DNA of 21,197 nt, taken from contig DASRJH010000163.1 of NCBI GenBank assembly GCA_035649575.1, positions 1-21,197 on the forward strand, written 5' to 3'. Position 1 is the first letter of the stretch. Each line of letters opens with the position of its first letter. The position numbers and the translations under genes were made by a program. Positions 8,151 to 17,700 of this stretch are shown one piece after another. Source of the stretch: DASVAL01 sp035649575. Its GTDB lineage: Bacteria; Planctomycetota; UBA1135; UBA2386. Below the pieces are notes generated by a model, which did no database searches, had not been told where the DNA came from, and saw only the letters and a list, made by a program, of their open reading frames with translations.

Positions 8151-10000
8151 TGTGCGGCATCGCGGGGCTGTTCGCCCTGGCGCGCGAACAAGCGGTCGAT
8201 CCGGAGCTGGCGGTCCGCATGGCTGACCACCTCGCGCATCGTGGTCCGGACGGCGCCGGACTGCGCGCCGGGCCCGGCTACGCGTTGTCGCATCGGCGGC
8301 TCGCGATCGTCGATCGGTCCGGCGGCAGCCAGCCCATGGGCACGCCCGACCAGAGGTTGTGGGTCACCTACAACGGCGAGATCTACAACTTCGTCGACCT
8401 GCGCGCGGAGCTCGAAGCGAAGGGGTTCGTGTTCCGGACCGCGAGCGACACCGAAGTGTTGTTGCACGGCTATCGCGCGTGGGGCACCGGGCTCGCGAGC
8501 CGGCTGCGCGGCATGTTCGCGTTTGCGCTGGTCGACACCGAACGGCACGAGCTCTATGCGGCCCGCGATCGCCTCGGCAAGAAGCCGTTCCATTGGACCG
8601 AGCATCGCGGAGTGTTCGCGTTCGCGAGCGAAGTGAAGGCTCTGCACGTGCTCGGCATCGACCGGCGACTGCGCCCCGACGCGATCGCGCAGTTCCTGGC
8701 GCTGCGCTACGTGCCGGATCCGGCGACCGTGTTCGTGGCCGTGCACAAGCTGCCGCCGGCGCATTGGTGCCTCGTGCAGGGCGGCAAGGTCCTGCGGCAG
8801 CGTTACTGGCGGCTGCAGTTCGCGCCCGACAACGAACCACAGTCCGTGCACGAACAGCGCGTGTTGGACCGGCTCGACGAAGCGGTGCGCATCCGCCTGA
8901 TGGGCGAGGTGCCGCTCGCGCCGTTCCTGTCGGGTGGCATCGACAGCTACGCGGTCGTCGACTCGATGACGCGCACGCTCGGGCGCCCCGTGACGGCGTG
9001 CACGATCGGCTTCCCGGGCGGGCTCGACGAACGGCCCGCGGCGCGCGAGTCGGCGGCCGCGTGTGGCGCTTTGCTGCACGAGGAGATCCTGCAGCCGGCT
9101 TCGCTGCTCGACCTCGACTGGTTTGCCGAGACGTTCGACGAACCGTTCAGCGACAGCAGCGCCGTGCCGACCTACCACGTCAGCGCGCTGGCACGGAGGC
9201 ACGTCACCGTGGCGCTGTCGGGCGACGGCGGCGACGAGGCGTTCGGCGGCTACCGGCGCTACCTGTTCGACGTGCGCGAGCACCGCGTGCGGCCGTGGCT
9301 GCCGCGCGCGATGTGGCGCGTGCTCGGCGCGTGTTGTCCGAAGGCCGATTGGCTGCCGCGTTGGTTGCGCGGGCGGCGCACCGTGCAGAACCTCGCGGCC
9401 GAGCCGGCAGTCGCTTACGCGCGTTCGGTCAGCGCGCATCTGCCCGAGGAGGTGTTCGCGGTGCTGTTACGCGACCATCACGGCCCGGCCGGCGATCCGC
9501 ATGCGCCGTTGCTGGCCGCCTACGCGGCGGCCGACGCGAAGGCGCCGCTGCACCGCGCGGTCGCGACCGATCTGGAGACATGGTTGCCCGGGGACCTGCT
9601 CGTCAAGGCCGATCGCGCGTCGATGGCGGTCGCGCTCGAAGTGCGCGCGCCGTTCCTCGACCACGTGCTGCTCGAAGAGAGCGCGCGCATTCCGGCGCAG
9701 TGGCACTTCGCCGGGGGCCGCACCAAGGCGTTCCTTCGCACGGCGCTGCGCGGGAGGCTGCTGCCGGCAGCGCTGCGGCGCAAGAAGCAGGGTTTCTCGG
9801 TGCCGCTGCGCGAATGGTGCCGCGGCCCAGTCGGCGACGCCGTGCTCGCGGTGCTCGGGGAGCGGCGCCTGCGCGAGTGGATCGATCCGGCCACCGTGCA
9901 GCAGCTGCTGCTGCGGCACCGCGCGGGCATCGGCGACCATTCCGAGATGTTGTGGACCGTGCTCGTGCTCGCGAGGTTCCTGCAACGGTGGGCCGCGTGA
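8150..10000 (+). CDS. Asparagine synthetase B-like amidotransferase, exosortase/EPS-associated
   Basis: A glutamine-hydrolysing amidotransferase of the AsnB fold (616 aa), closest in pattern to the exosortase A-associated type (TIGR03108). It likely amidates an acidic sugar or other EPS precursor in the cytoplasm rather than making asparagine; the substrate is inferred only from context. The start at ATG 8150 is fixed by the requirement for Cys2 as nucleophile (MCGIAGLF). The N-terminal class II glutaminase domain shows LAHRGPDG and NGEIYN (75-80). The synthetase domain carries the pyrophosphate-binding SGGIDS (261-266), DEPFSDSSAVPTYHVSALAR, VALSGDGGDEAFGGYRRY, LPGDLLVKADRASMAVALEVRAP and a C-terminal KKQGFSVPLREW. 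All expected motifs are intact. It overlaps the ligase gene by one base upstream, and its stop overlaps the next GTG by three bases. Confidence 0.92.
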   Translation: MCGIAGLFALAREQAVDPELAVRMADHLAHRGPDGAGLRAGPGYALSHRRLAIVDRSGGSQPMGTPDQRLWVTYNGEIYNFVDLRAELEAKGFVFRTASDTEVLLHGYRAWGTGLASRLRGMFAFALVDTERHELYAARDRLGKKPFHWTEHRGVFAFASEVKALHVLGIDRRLRPDAIAQFLALRYVPDPATVFVAVHKLPPAHWCLVQGGKVLRQRYWRLQFAPDNEPQSVHEQRVLDRLDEAVRIRLMGEVPLAPFLSGGIDSYAVVDSMTRTLGRPVTACTIGFPGGLDERPAARESAAACGALLHEEILQPASLLDLDWFAETFDEPFSDSSAVPTYHVSALARRHVTVALSGDGGDEAFGGYRRYLFDVREHRVRPWLPRAMWRVLGACCPKADWLPRWLRGRRTVQNLAAEPAVAYARSVSAHLPEEVFAVLLRDHHGPAGDPHAPLLAAYAAADAKAPLHRAVATDLETWLPGDLLVKADRASMAVALEVRAPFLDHVLLEESARIPAQWHFAGGRTKAFLRTALRGRLLPAALRRKKQGFSVPLREWCRGPVGDAVLAVLGERRLREWIDPATVQQLLLRHRAGIGDHSEMLWTVLVLARFLQRWAA

Positions 10001-11172
10001 GCCGCATCGTCACGTTCACGAACCTGTTCCCGTCCTCGGCGATGCCGACGCACGGGTTGTTCGTCTACGAACGCATGCGCCGCGTCGCGGCGGCGAGTGG
10101 TCTCGGCTGGGAGGTCGTGGCGCCGGTGCCCGAAGTGGCGTGGCTGTTCCGCAGCGGGGCCTACCGGCGCTGGGCCGAAGTGCCGAGAGCCGAAGAGTGG
10201 CAGGGCGTGCGCGTGCAGCACCCGCGCTACCGTCACTGGCCCGGTTTGTCGCAGCGCCGGCAGGCGACGGCCATGGCGTCCGGTGCGCGCAAGACCATCG
10301 GCCTGCTCGCGCGCGAGGGCCCCATCGTGCTCGATGCGCACTACCTGTGGCCGGACGGCGTCGCGGCGTCGCTGCTGGCCGCGGAGTTCCACGTGCCGTT
10401 CACCTTGACTGCACGCGGCAGCGACCTCAACGTCGCGGCGCAGGACCCGGGGATCAGAACGCAGATCGCGGCGGCGGCGGCGGCGGCGCACGCGTGTTGC
10501 GCGGTCAGCCACGCGCTCGGCGACCGCTTTGCGACCGTGGCCGGGCTGCCGCGCGAGCGCATCCAGGACGTGCGCAACGGCGTCGATCTCGAGCGGTTCT
10601 GCCCCGGTGATGCGCTCGCGGCTCGCGCGCAACTCGGCCTGCCAACGCAGGGCCGCCTGATGCTCGGCGTGGGCCGTCTCGTACCGGGCAAGGGCTTTCT
10701 CGCGGCGGCGCGAGCGCTCGATAGCCTGCCCGCCGACGTGTTGCTCGTGCTCGTCGGCGACGGACCCGAGCGCACGGCGATCGGTTCGGCCGGCACCGGG
10801 CGCGTGCGTTTCCTCGGCGTGCTGTCGCCCGAACGCACCGCACTCGCCTACCGCGCCGCCGACGTGCTCGTGCTGCCGAGCGAACGCGAAGGCTGGCCCA
10901 ACGTCGTCACCGAAGCACTGGCGTCCGGCCTGCCTGTCGTCGCGACACGCGTCGGCGGCATCCCGGAGATCCTCGGGGATCCCGCGTCGAGCACGCTCGG
11001 CGCGCTCGTGCCCACTCACGATGCAGAGGCCCTGGCCGCGGCGCTGCGCACGGTGCTCGACGCGCACGCGGACCGCGCCGCAGTGCGGCGCTTCGCCGAG
11101 CGGTATGGTTGGGACCAGCCTGTGGCGATCCTGACGAAGATGTTCCGGCGGGTGCTGGGGGAGACGCCGTGA
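9997..11172 (+). CDS. Glycosyltransferase family 4 (GT-B fold)
   Basis: A retaining GT4 glycosyltransferase of 391 aa with a two-domain GT-B fold, expected to add a nucleotide-activated sugar to the lipid-linked EPS repeat unit at the cytoplasmic face. The N-terminal half includes FTNLFPSSAMPTHGLFVYER, LDAHYLWPDGVAA and TARGSDLN (138-145), resembling TuaC-like transferases. The C-terminal nucleotide-sugar domain has GVGRLVPGKGF, VGDGPER and the E-x7-E pair Glu298/Glu306 within EREGWPNVVTEALASGLPVV. The frame runs open far upstream through the amidotransferase gene, but homologous sequence begins only at GTG 9997, whose bases overlap the previous stop (GTGA), so I chose that start. A (GCG)7 run encodes seven alanines near residue 158. 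Donor and acceptor sugars cannot be told from sequence. Confidence 0.9.
   Translation: MSRIVTFTNLFPSSAMPTHGLFVYERMRRVAAASGLGWEVVAPVPEVAWLFRSGAYRRWAEVPRAEEWQGVRVQHPRYRHWPGLSQRRQATAMASGARKTIGLLAREGPIVLDAHYLWPDGVAASLLAAEFHVPFTLTARGSDLNVAAQDPGIRTQIAAAAAAAHACCAVSHALGDRFATVAGLPRERIQDVRNGVDLERFCPGDALAARAQLGLPTQGRLMLGVGRLVPGKGFLAAARALDSLPADVLLVLVGDGPERTAIGSAGTGRVRFLGVLSPERTALAYRAADVLVLPSEREGWPNVVTEALASGLPVVATRVGGIPEILGDPASSTLGALVPTHDAEALAAALRTVLDAHADRAAVRRFAERYGWDQPVAILTKMFRRVLGETP
10468..10488 (+). repeat. (GCG)7 trinucleotide run inside a glycosyltransferase gene
   Basis: Seven consecutive GCG codons encode a seven-alanine stretch just before HACCAVSHALG. The repeat is in frame, so slippage by whole units would change alanine number without breaking the gene. 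GC-rich genomes produce such runs readily, so significance is doubtful. Confidence 0.8.
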
Positions 11173-12344
11173 CCTATCGCTTCCTCTACCACCACCGCAT
11201 CCGCGCCGAGGACGGCCAGGCCGTGCACGTGCGCGAGATGATCGGCGCGTTGCGACAGTCAGGCCACGAGGTCCGCGAGTGCGCACTCGTGCCGAAGACG
11301 ACGGCTGGCCCCGCGGGCTCGCGCCGGCCCGGCTTCTGGCAGCGGCTGCGCCTGCCGCGTGCCTGCGTCGAAGTGCTCGAAGTGCTCTACAACCGCCGCG
11401 GCCGATCGATGCTGCTCGAGGCTGCGCGCGGATTCCGGCCGCACTTCGTGTACGAGCGTCACGCGCTGCACTGTCGCGCGGGACTCGACGTCGCGCGTGC
11501 TCTCGGTGTGCCGCTGCTGCTCGAAGTGAACTCGCCGATGGTGACCGAGATGCAGCGCCTCGGCAGTCTGCGGCTGGCGGCCCGCGCGGCAGCGACCGAA
11601 CGCGAAGTGCTCGGCCGCGCCGACGCCGTGCTCGCCGTGACGCGTGTGCTCGCGGATCTGCTCGCTGCCTCGGGCGCGCGGCCGGAGCGACTGCACGTGA
11701 TCGGCAACGGCGCGGACCCTTCGCGTTACGGCGATGTCGCGCGTGAAGCGGCGCTCGCGGTGCGCGCGCGATGGCAGCTGCCGGCCGGTGGCGTCGCGGT
11801 CGGGTTCGTTGGCCACATGCGTCCATGGCACAACCTCGAGCTGATGCTCGACGCGATGACACGGCCCGCGTTGCAGGCGCTCGTGTTCGTGCTGATCGGC
11901 AACGGCCCGGCGCTGTCCCCGGTGCTCGCGCGCGCGCGCGAGCTCGGTCTGCAGGACCGCGTGAGGACGCTCGGCGACGTGCCGCCGGCGTTGCTGGCGG
12001 CGCACGTGCTCGCGTGTGATGGTGCGCTGATTCCCGCGATCAACGAGTACGCATCGCCGCTGAAACTGTTCGACGCGCTCGCCGCGGGCGTTCCGGTGCT
12101 GGCGCCCGATCAGCCGAACCTGCGCGAGTATCTGAAACACGGCGAGACGGCCCTGCTGTTCCGGCCCGGCGACAGTGGCGACCTCGCGCAGCAACTGCAC
12201 CGGCTCGTGCACGAGAGCGGCCTCGCGCGAGCACTCGGGCAGGCCGGGCGGCGGACCTTGCTGCAGCAGCGCTGGACCTGGGCCGGCAATGCCGAGCGCG
12301 TCCTGGCTGTCTGCGCCCGGCTCGAAGGACGCGGTGCACGATGA
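11169..12344 (+). CDS. Glycosyltransferase family 4 (second EPS transferase)
   Basis: A second GT4-type transferase, 391 aa, not closely similar in sequence to the one upstream. The N terminus reads YRFLYHHRIRAEDGQAVHVR, typical of GT-B enzymes acting on membrane-bound acceptors. Next come HFVYERHALH, LLLEVNSPMVTEMQRL, ADAVLAVTRVLADLL and HVIGNGADPSRY. The donor-binding domain has VGFVGHMRPWHNLELML, LIGNGPALSPV and NEYASPLKLFDALAAGVPV, where Asp302 occupies the place often held by the second Glu of the E-x7-E motif. GTG 11169 overlaps the previous TGA and has GGGGGAG (11157-11163) five bases upstream, which decides the start; the 20-residue extension to 11109 is read-through of the neighbour in another frame. 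It likely works on the same lipid-linked repeat unit as its neighbour. Confidence 0.9.
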   Translation: MTYRFLYHHRIRAEDGQAVHVREMIGALRQSGHEVRECALVPKTTAGPAGSRRPGFWQRLRLPRACVEVLEVLYNRRGRSMLLEAARGFRPHFVYERHALHCRAGLDVARALGVPLLLEVNSPMVTEMQRLGSLRLAARAAATEREVLGRADAVLAVTRVLADLLAASGARPERLHVIGNGADPSRYGDVAREAALAVRARWQLPAGGVAVGFVGHMRPWHNLELMLDAMTRPALQALVFVLIGNGPALSPVLARARELGLQDRVRTLGDVPPALLAAHVLACDGALIPAINEYASPLKLFDALAAGVPVLAPDQPNLREYLKHGETALLFRPGDSGDLAQQLHRLVHESGLARALGQAGRRTLLQQRWTWAGNAERVLAVCARLEGRGAR

Positions 12345-13855
12345 GGGCGTTGCTGGCTGTGTTCCTGCCGCTGCTCGTCGCCTATGGCGCGACGCTGCAG
12401 TGGTGCATCGACCGCTGGAACGCGCCGACGAGATACTTCGAACACTGCTGGCTCGTGCCGTTCATCGCGTTGGCCGTGTTGTGGGTGAACCGCGCAGACT
12501 GGCGGGCGCGCGCGGCCAGGTTCGATCGGACCGGCTTCTGGTTGTTGGGGCCGGCGCTCGCGCTGCACCTGGTCGGGGCCGGGCTCATGATCGACTCGTG
12601 GTCGGCCGCGAGCCTCGTGCTCGCGGTGCCCGGTGCCGCGTGGCTCGCGCTCGGACGCGAGCGCCTGCGGGGGCAATGGCCCGTGTTGTGGTTCGTGCTG
12701 TTCCTGGTGCCGCTGCCGTTCTACGTCGAGGGACGCCTCGCCTTCCACATGAAGGAGTTCGCGGTGCGCGCCGGTTCGTGGCTCGCCAACGTCGCCGGTG
12801 CCGACATGGTGCGCCGCGGCGAGGTGCTGCAACCAGAAGGCCTGCCGGGCGCCCTCGCGGTGGAGGATGCGTGTGGCGGTCTGCGCTCGCTGATGGCGAT
12901 GCTGACGGTCGCCTACTGTCTCGCGTTCTTCATGCGCTCGAAGGCCTGGCCGCGGCGTTGGCTGCTGATGGCGGTGGCGGCGCCGCTCGCGATCGCCGCG
13001 AATGTGGTGCGCATTGCCGTGTTGTGCCTGCTGGCCCGCTGGTTCGGCGTCGGTTTTGCGGAGGGCACGGGTCACACGCTCGCGAACATCGCCGCGTGGA
13101 TCGCCGAAGTGCTGGCCTTGCTCGCGTTCGACGCGTGGCTCGTGAGACGCTTCGCCGGCGCCGTCGTGTCGTCGGCGCCGTCGACTGCCGCGGGCCCTGC
13201 GCCGCGCGCTCTTTCGGTGGGCCTCGGACTCTGGTTGGCTGCGCTGCCGCTGCTCGCGCTGTGCCTGTATCGACCGTTCGTGGTCGGGCACGGCCGCGCC
13301 GAGAAGCTGCCCAGCACGCTGGCCGGCTACGACCTGGTGCCGCGCACGCCCGAGAAGGAGGCGAAGTTCCGGCGCGATCTGCCGCGCTGGAACGAGCTGC
13401 TCGGCACGGCGGACTTCGTGTGGCGGCACTACAGCGACGGCGGCCAGAGCCACATCAACCTGGTTGCCGTGTTCCACGACGCGAACTGGAAGAGCGTGCA
13501 TCCGCCGCGCATCTGCATCGAGGGCAGCAACATGACGATCGAGGAGGACGGGCTCGTGCCCGCGCCGGGGCTCGGCGAGGACGTGGTCGCGGGCCTCATC
13601 GTGGCGCGCAGCAACTGGGACGAGCGCCGCTACGTGAGTCTGAGTGTGTATGGCACTCGCGATTGGACCTCGGGCGACTACACGAAGTTCATGTGGCACC
13701 ACCTGCCGCTGGCCGTGCTGCGCCAGAGCGAGTCGGGATTCCTGCTGCGAGTCGAGTCGCAGGTCGAAGCGCGCGAGACCGTGGGCGACGCCCAGGCGCG
13801 GTGTGCGAAGTTCCTCGGCGAGCTCGTGCCGCTTGCCAGGGGGATCCTGCGATGA
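12341..13855 (+). CDS. Exosortase with C-terminal EpsI domain (fusion)
   Basis: An exosortase is a membrane-embedded cysteine transpeptidase that cleaves C-terminal sorting tails (PEP-CTERM-like) from exported proteins. In this 504-residue protein the N-terminal ~285 residues hold about eight hydrophobic segments and the family's catalytic triad: Cys178 in VEDACGGLRSLMAML, Arg224 in NVVRIAVL and His245 in GTGHTLANIAAW. The soluble remainder matches EpsI (DUF3485): AGYDLVPRTP, the signature HPPRICIEG with His387 and Cys392, and LPLAVLRQSESGFLLRV. EpsI is encoded as a separate gene in some loci and fused to exosortase in others; here it is fused. The ATG overlaps the previous stop (ATGA), with AAGGA at 12325-12329 upstream. 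All catalytic residues are intact. No protein encoded in this window shows a matching sorting tail. The exosortase subtype letter cannot be set by eye. Confidence 0.92.
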   Translation: MRALLAVFLPLLVAYGATLQWCIDRWNAPTRYFEHCWLVPFIALAVLWVNRADWRARAARFDRTGFWLLGPALALHLVGAGLMIDSWSAASLVLAVPGAAWLALGRERLRGQWPVLWFVLFLVPLPFYVEGRLAFHMKEFAVRAGSWLANVAGADMVRRGEVLQPEGLPGALAVEDACGGLRSLMAMLTVAYCLAFFMRSKAWPRRWLLMAVAAPLAIAANVVRIAVLCLLARWFGVGFAEGTGHTLANIAAWIAEVLALLAFDAWLVRRFAGAVVSSAPSTAAGPAPRALSVGLGLWLAALPLLALCLYRPFVVGHGRAEKLPSTLAGYDLVPRTPEKEAKFRRDLPRWNELLGTADFVWRHYSDGGQSHINLVAVFHDANWKSVHPPRICIEGSNMTIEEDGLVPAPGLGEDVVAGLIVARSNWDERRYVSLSVYGTRDWTSGDYTKFMWHHLPLAVLRQSESGFLLRVESQVEARETVGDAQARCAKFLGELVPLARGILR

Positions 13856-14739
13856 CGATGTCGCACGCGTTGTCGGTGGACGTCGAGGACTGGTTCCAGG
13901 TGCTGAACATGGCGCACGTGATCGACCGCGCCGACTGGGATCGCTGCGAGCTGCGCTGCGGTGATTCGACGAAACGCCTGCTCGCATTGTTCGACCAGCG
14001 CTCGGCCAAGGCGACGTTCTTCTTCCTCGGGTGGATCGCGGAGCGGTTGCCCGACCTGGTGCGGCTGGTGCAGTCGGCGGGGCACGAGATCGGCAGCCAC
14101 GGCTACGACCATCGCCTGCTGCCGGACCTCGGGCCCGAGGGATTCGCCGCGGATCTCGCGCGCACGGCGGCGATCCTCGAATCGCTGACGGGCAAGCGCC
14201 CCACGGCGTTCCGCGCCTGCACGTGGTCGATCGGCAAGCGCACGCCGTGGGCCATCGACGCGCTGCTGCGCGCCGGTGTGGAGGTCGACAGCTCGATCCA
14301 GCCGGTGTCGCACCCGGACTATGGCTTGCGGCGCGCGCCGACCACGCCGTATCGCCTGCGCTCTGGTCCGGGCGAGCTGATCGAGTTCCCGCCGCTCGTC
14401 TATGACGTGTTCGGCTGCCGCCTCCCCGTCGGCGGGGGTGGCTACCTGCGTCTGTTCCCGCTCGCGCTGGTGCGGGCCGGCCTGCGCCAGAAAGAGCTGG
14501 CCGGCGTGCCGGGATGCCTCTACCTGCACCCGTGGGAAGTCGATCCCGACCAACCGCGCCAGGCCCTCGGCGGCCTGCGCGGATTCCGGCACTACGTGAA
14601 CTTGAAGGGAACGTATCGCAAGCTCGATCGCCTGCTGCAGCAATACCGGTTCACGGGGTTGTCCGAGGCCCTGGCTCAGTGCGGGCCCAGCTGGCTCTCG
14701 AAGGTGCCGGCATTGCGCGCGAGCGAGCTCTTCGGGTAG
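13852..14739 (+). CDS. Polysaccharide deacetylase, DUF3473 / PEP-CTERM-locus type
   Basis: A NodB-fold metal-dependent deacetylase (295 aa) of the sort found in exosortase EPS loci (TIGR03006 type, with DUF3473 C terminus), expected to remove N- or O-acetyl groups from the polysaccharide. Motif 1 is SVDVEDWF (Asp10, Glu12, Asp13). Metal ligands are His83 and His87 in HEIGSHGYDH. Motif 3 reads FRACTWSIGKR (120-130), where relatives usually have RAPSFSI. Motif 4 is LYLHPWEVDP with His226. The C-terminal LRGFRHYVNLKGTYRKLDRLL is diagnostic of the subfamily. No signal peptide is seen, as is common for this subfamily. ATG 13852 overlaps the exosortase stop and follows AGGGGGA at 13838-13844, which favours it over ATG 13858. 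The last 64 bases overlap the 3' end of the opposing TPR gene. Confidence 0.92.
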   Translation: MTMSHALSVDVEDWFQVLNMAHVIDRADWDRCELRCGDSTKRLLALFDQRSAKATFFFLGWIAERLPDLVRLVQSAGHEIGSHGYDHRLLPDLGPEGFAADLARTAAILESLTGKRPTAFRACTWSIGKRTPWAIDALLRAGVEVDSSIQPVSHPDYGLRRAPTTPYRLRSGPGELIEFPPLVYDVFGCRLPVGGGGYLRLFPLALVRAGLRQKELAGVPGCLYLHPWEVDPDQPRQALGGLRGFRHYVNLKGTYRKLDRLLQQYRFTGLSEALAQCGPSWLSKVPALRASELFG

Positions 14740-17700
14740 TCGCGCACGAGCGCCTCGAGCACGGTTCGCGCTCGCTCGGCGCCGTCCTCGAGCCGACTCT
14801 GCAGCAGGGCCAGCGCGGTTGCGTAGAGATGCAGGCCATCGGCACGCGGCGGCGCTCCCTCGAGCAGTGCCAACGCCTCGTCGGGTCGGCCCGACCGCAG
14901 CGACACGAGCGCGCGCGCGAACTTCGCGTCGGCTCCGGCCTTCATCGTGGCAGGCAGCGCTTCGATGAGCTGCGCGTCGTCCGGGTGGAGCCCGTGCTCG
15001 GCGGCGGCCAGCGTCGCGAAGGCCAGGTTGGCGGCCGGTGAAGAGGCATGTGCGAGCACGGAGCGCAGGTCGTGGATCCCGTTCGCGCGGTGCAGTTGGG
15101 CGAGTGCCATGGCGCGTTCTTGCCAGAGGATCAGCGCCGAGGGGTGCTGGTGCAGCACGGCCTCGAGGTCCGCGACCGTGGTCTCGGTGCCCTGCGCACT
15201 GCGCAGGCGGGTCATCGTCTTGTCCAACCACGAGAGGTCCCGGCCCGTTGCGATCAGCTGCAGGTGGCCCAGCAGCAGCTGCGTGCGGCGAGCATCTTCG
15301 GGACGCAGCGCCACGTATTCGCGGGCATGGTCGAGCAGGAAGTGCACGATGCAGCCGAACGGGCCGTAGCGATCCGCCCATGCGCTGACCGTCGCATAGA
15401 CCTCGGGCAGCGGCTCTGGGCTCTTGCCGAGCAGCTCGTGCGCGACCTTCACCGTGATCTCGAGCACGGGTGGCCGCTGCTCGCGGTCGATGGTTTCGAG
15501 CACGAGGCCGAGCATGGGCAGCGCCTCACGCGCCGGGAGCTTCGCCGCGATCAGTTCGGCGTCGGCCAACGAGAACTTGCATGCGCGCGGCACCCGCTGC
15601 CAGCGGCTGAACCGGACCACACCGGCCGACGTGAGGTCGCCGCTCTTCTCGAGGCCGAGAGCCATCTGCTCGAGGCCGTAGGCCAACGTGGTGGTCGAGT
15701 CCGCGATGTCGCCGGTCGCGCCGGCGTCGATGAGGGCCTTGAGCAACGCCGGGTCCGGGATGTAGCCGGGCCTTGCGCCGAGCACGGCGACCTCGCGCCA
15801 GAACACGGGGCCTCTGACGTTGCGCGCGAACAGGTCGCCGTGCACCTTGGCGGCCTCGGCGAATCGACCGGCGGCCGCGAGCGCCCGGGCGAGCAGCATC
15901 TGGTTCGCCCACGATTGCGGATCCTGGTCGACGAGCGCCTGTGCGCGCGCCGTCGCGAGCGACCCGAGGCCGTCGGCGCCGAGGATGCTCACGACCTCGA
16001 GGCGTTCGCGGGTGAGCTGCTCTGCTCCGGGTTGCCAGTCGACCAACGATGGCTTGCCCAACGCCGCGAGCGTGCAGTGAGCGAGCAGGTCGGCCCGGTC
16101 GTGGACGATGTCCGCAGCGGCGAGGTATGCCGCGATCTCGAGCTCGCCATGACGCGCCGCGAGTGCCGCGTCGCGAGGCTTCTCGACGAAGCGGTAGACC
16201 TGTTCGGCGCGGTCGCTGCGGCCCAGCGCGAGGCTCAGGCGCGCGAAGTCCTCGGCCAGGAAGCGGCCGTCTTCGAAGGCGAGCGCCGCGATCCAGTGAT
16301 CCTCGGCGAGGCGCAGCGAACCGATGGCCACGGCGAGGCGACCCGCGAGCCCGTAGACGGCGCCATTGCGCGTCTGGGCGTTCGCGATCGACATGGCGTG
16401 CGTGACGAGCGCGAGAGCCGTCTCGGGATGCGTCTCGGCCAGCGTCGTCGCGGCACCGATCAGATGCGGCGCCGCGCCAGGGTCGTCGAGGTGCAGCTGC
16501 ACGAGCCGGCGGTTGGACAGCCGGGCGTGGTCGGCGTCGTTCTCGTGCTTTGCGGTCGCGAGCAGCCAGGCGCTCAGTGCCTCGGCCAGGTCGGCCCGCT
16601 GTGCCGGCGGTAGCTCGGCGGCCTGCGCCGCGAGGCCGTCGAAGATCGGACCGCATTCCGCAGCTCTGCCGCCGTGGGCCAGCGCACTCGCTGCCAGGAT
16701 GCGCAGCTCCGGGGCCTCGGCATCGGGGACCGTGGCCACGAACGTGGCCGCTCGCTGCGGGGCGCTGCGCAGCGCCGATCGCAGCAGCTCTGCCTGCAAC
16801 TCGACGGTCGGCCGGCAGCTGCGGAGTGCTGAGAACAGCAGCGGCCCGGTCACCTCTCCGGCCTCGCGGTAGACGCGCAGGGCCAGCAGCAGCGTCTCTT
16901 CGTCGGGCTCGACCACCTGCAGCAGCCGGTCGGCGAGTCGCTTCGCCTCGACGAGCCGCCCGGCCGCCCGGTAGGCCTCGATCTCGATCAGGCGCGGGCG
17001 CCTGGCCCGCGGGAACGTATCGACGGCCTGCCGCGCGCATTCCGCGGCGATCCACCATTCCTTCTGCACGAGCGCGGCTTCGGCGCACAGCACGTAGCTG
17101 ATCTGGTCGTTCACTCTCGGCACGGAGACGCCGCGCTGCTTGCAATGCACGACCAGCGCGGCGCCGTCCTGTTCCGAGTTGCGCAGGTGTCGCCGCATCG
17201 CCTCGAGGCGCAATTCGAAAGTCGGGTCGTAGTCGGGATCGATCTTCTCGGCATTGGCGATCGTGAGCAGCGCAGCCGCGGTGTTGTTCCGCTCGAGCTG
17301 GAACCAGGCGAGCGAGAATCGCGGCTGCAAGTCCAGCGGCCGATGGTTTGCCCATTGCGTGAGCAACGTCTGCAGTTCCGCATCGGGAGCGTTGCGTGCG
17401 CGAAGAGAGTCGAGCAGCAGCGGCATGACCTCGGGCAGCAGGTCGGGTCGCCCGCGTGGCTTCGTCCACAGGCCGAGTTCGATCGCGATCCTGAGGTTCG
17501 GTTCGGCTGCCTTGTGGTTCTGGGCCTCGTAGGTCTGGAGCCCGCCGCCGAGGTGGCCCGGGAGCGGGTCGTTCTTGCCCGCGCGGAACAACAGCGCGTT
17601 GTCGCCCACCGCGGCTCCCAGTGCCTGGTGGTCCCGAGAGCGCCAGGCCGCGTAGATGCGGGCCAGCTGGAGGTCGAACAAGGCGGGGCCGACCGTGCCG

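Noticed and set aside
8359..9996. Upstream extension of the first glycosyltransferase frame
   Set aside because: It lies out of frame inside the amidotransferase gene and is Arg-rich nonsense; family sequence starts at GTG 9997.
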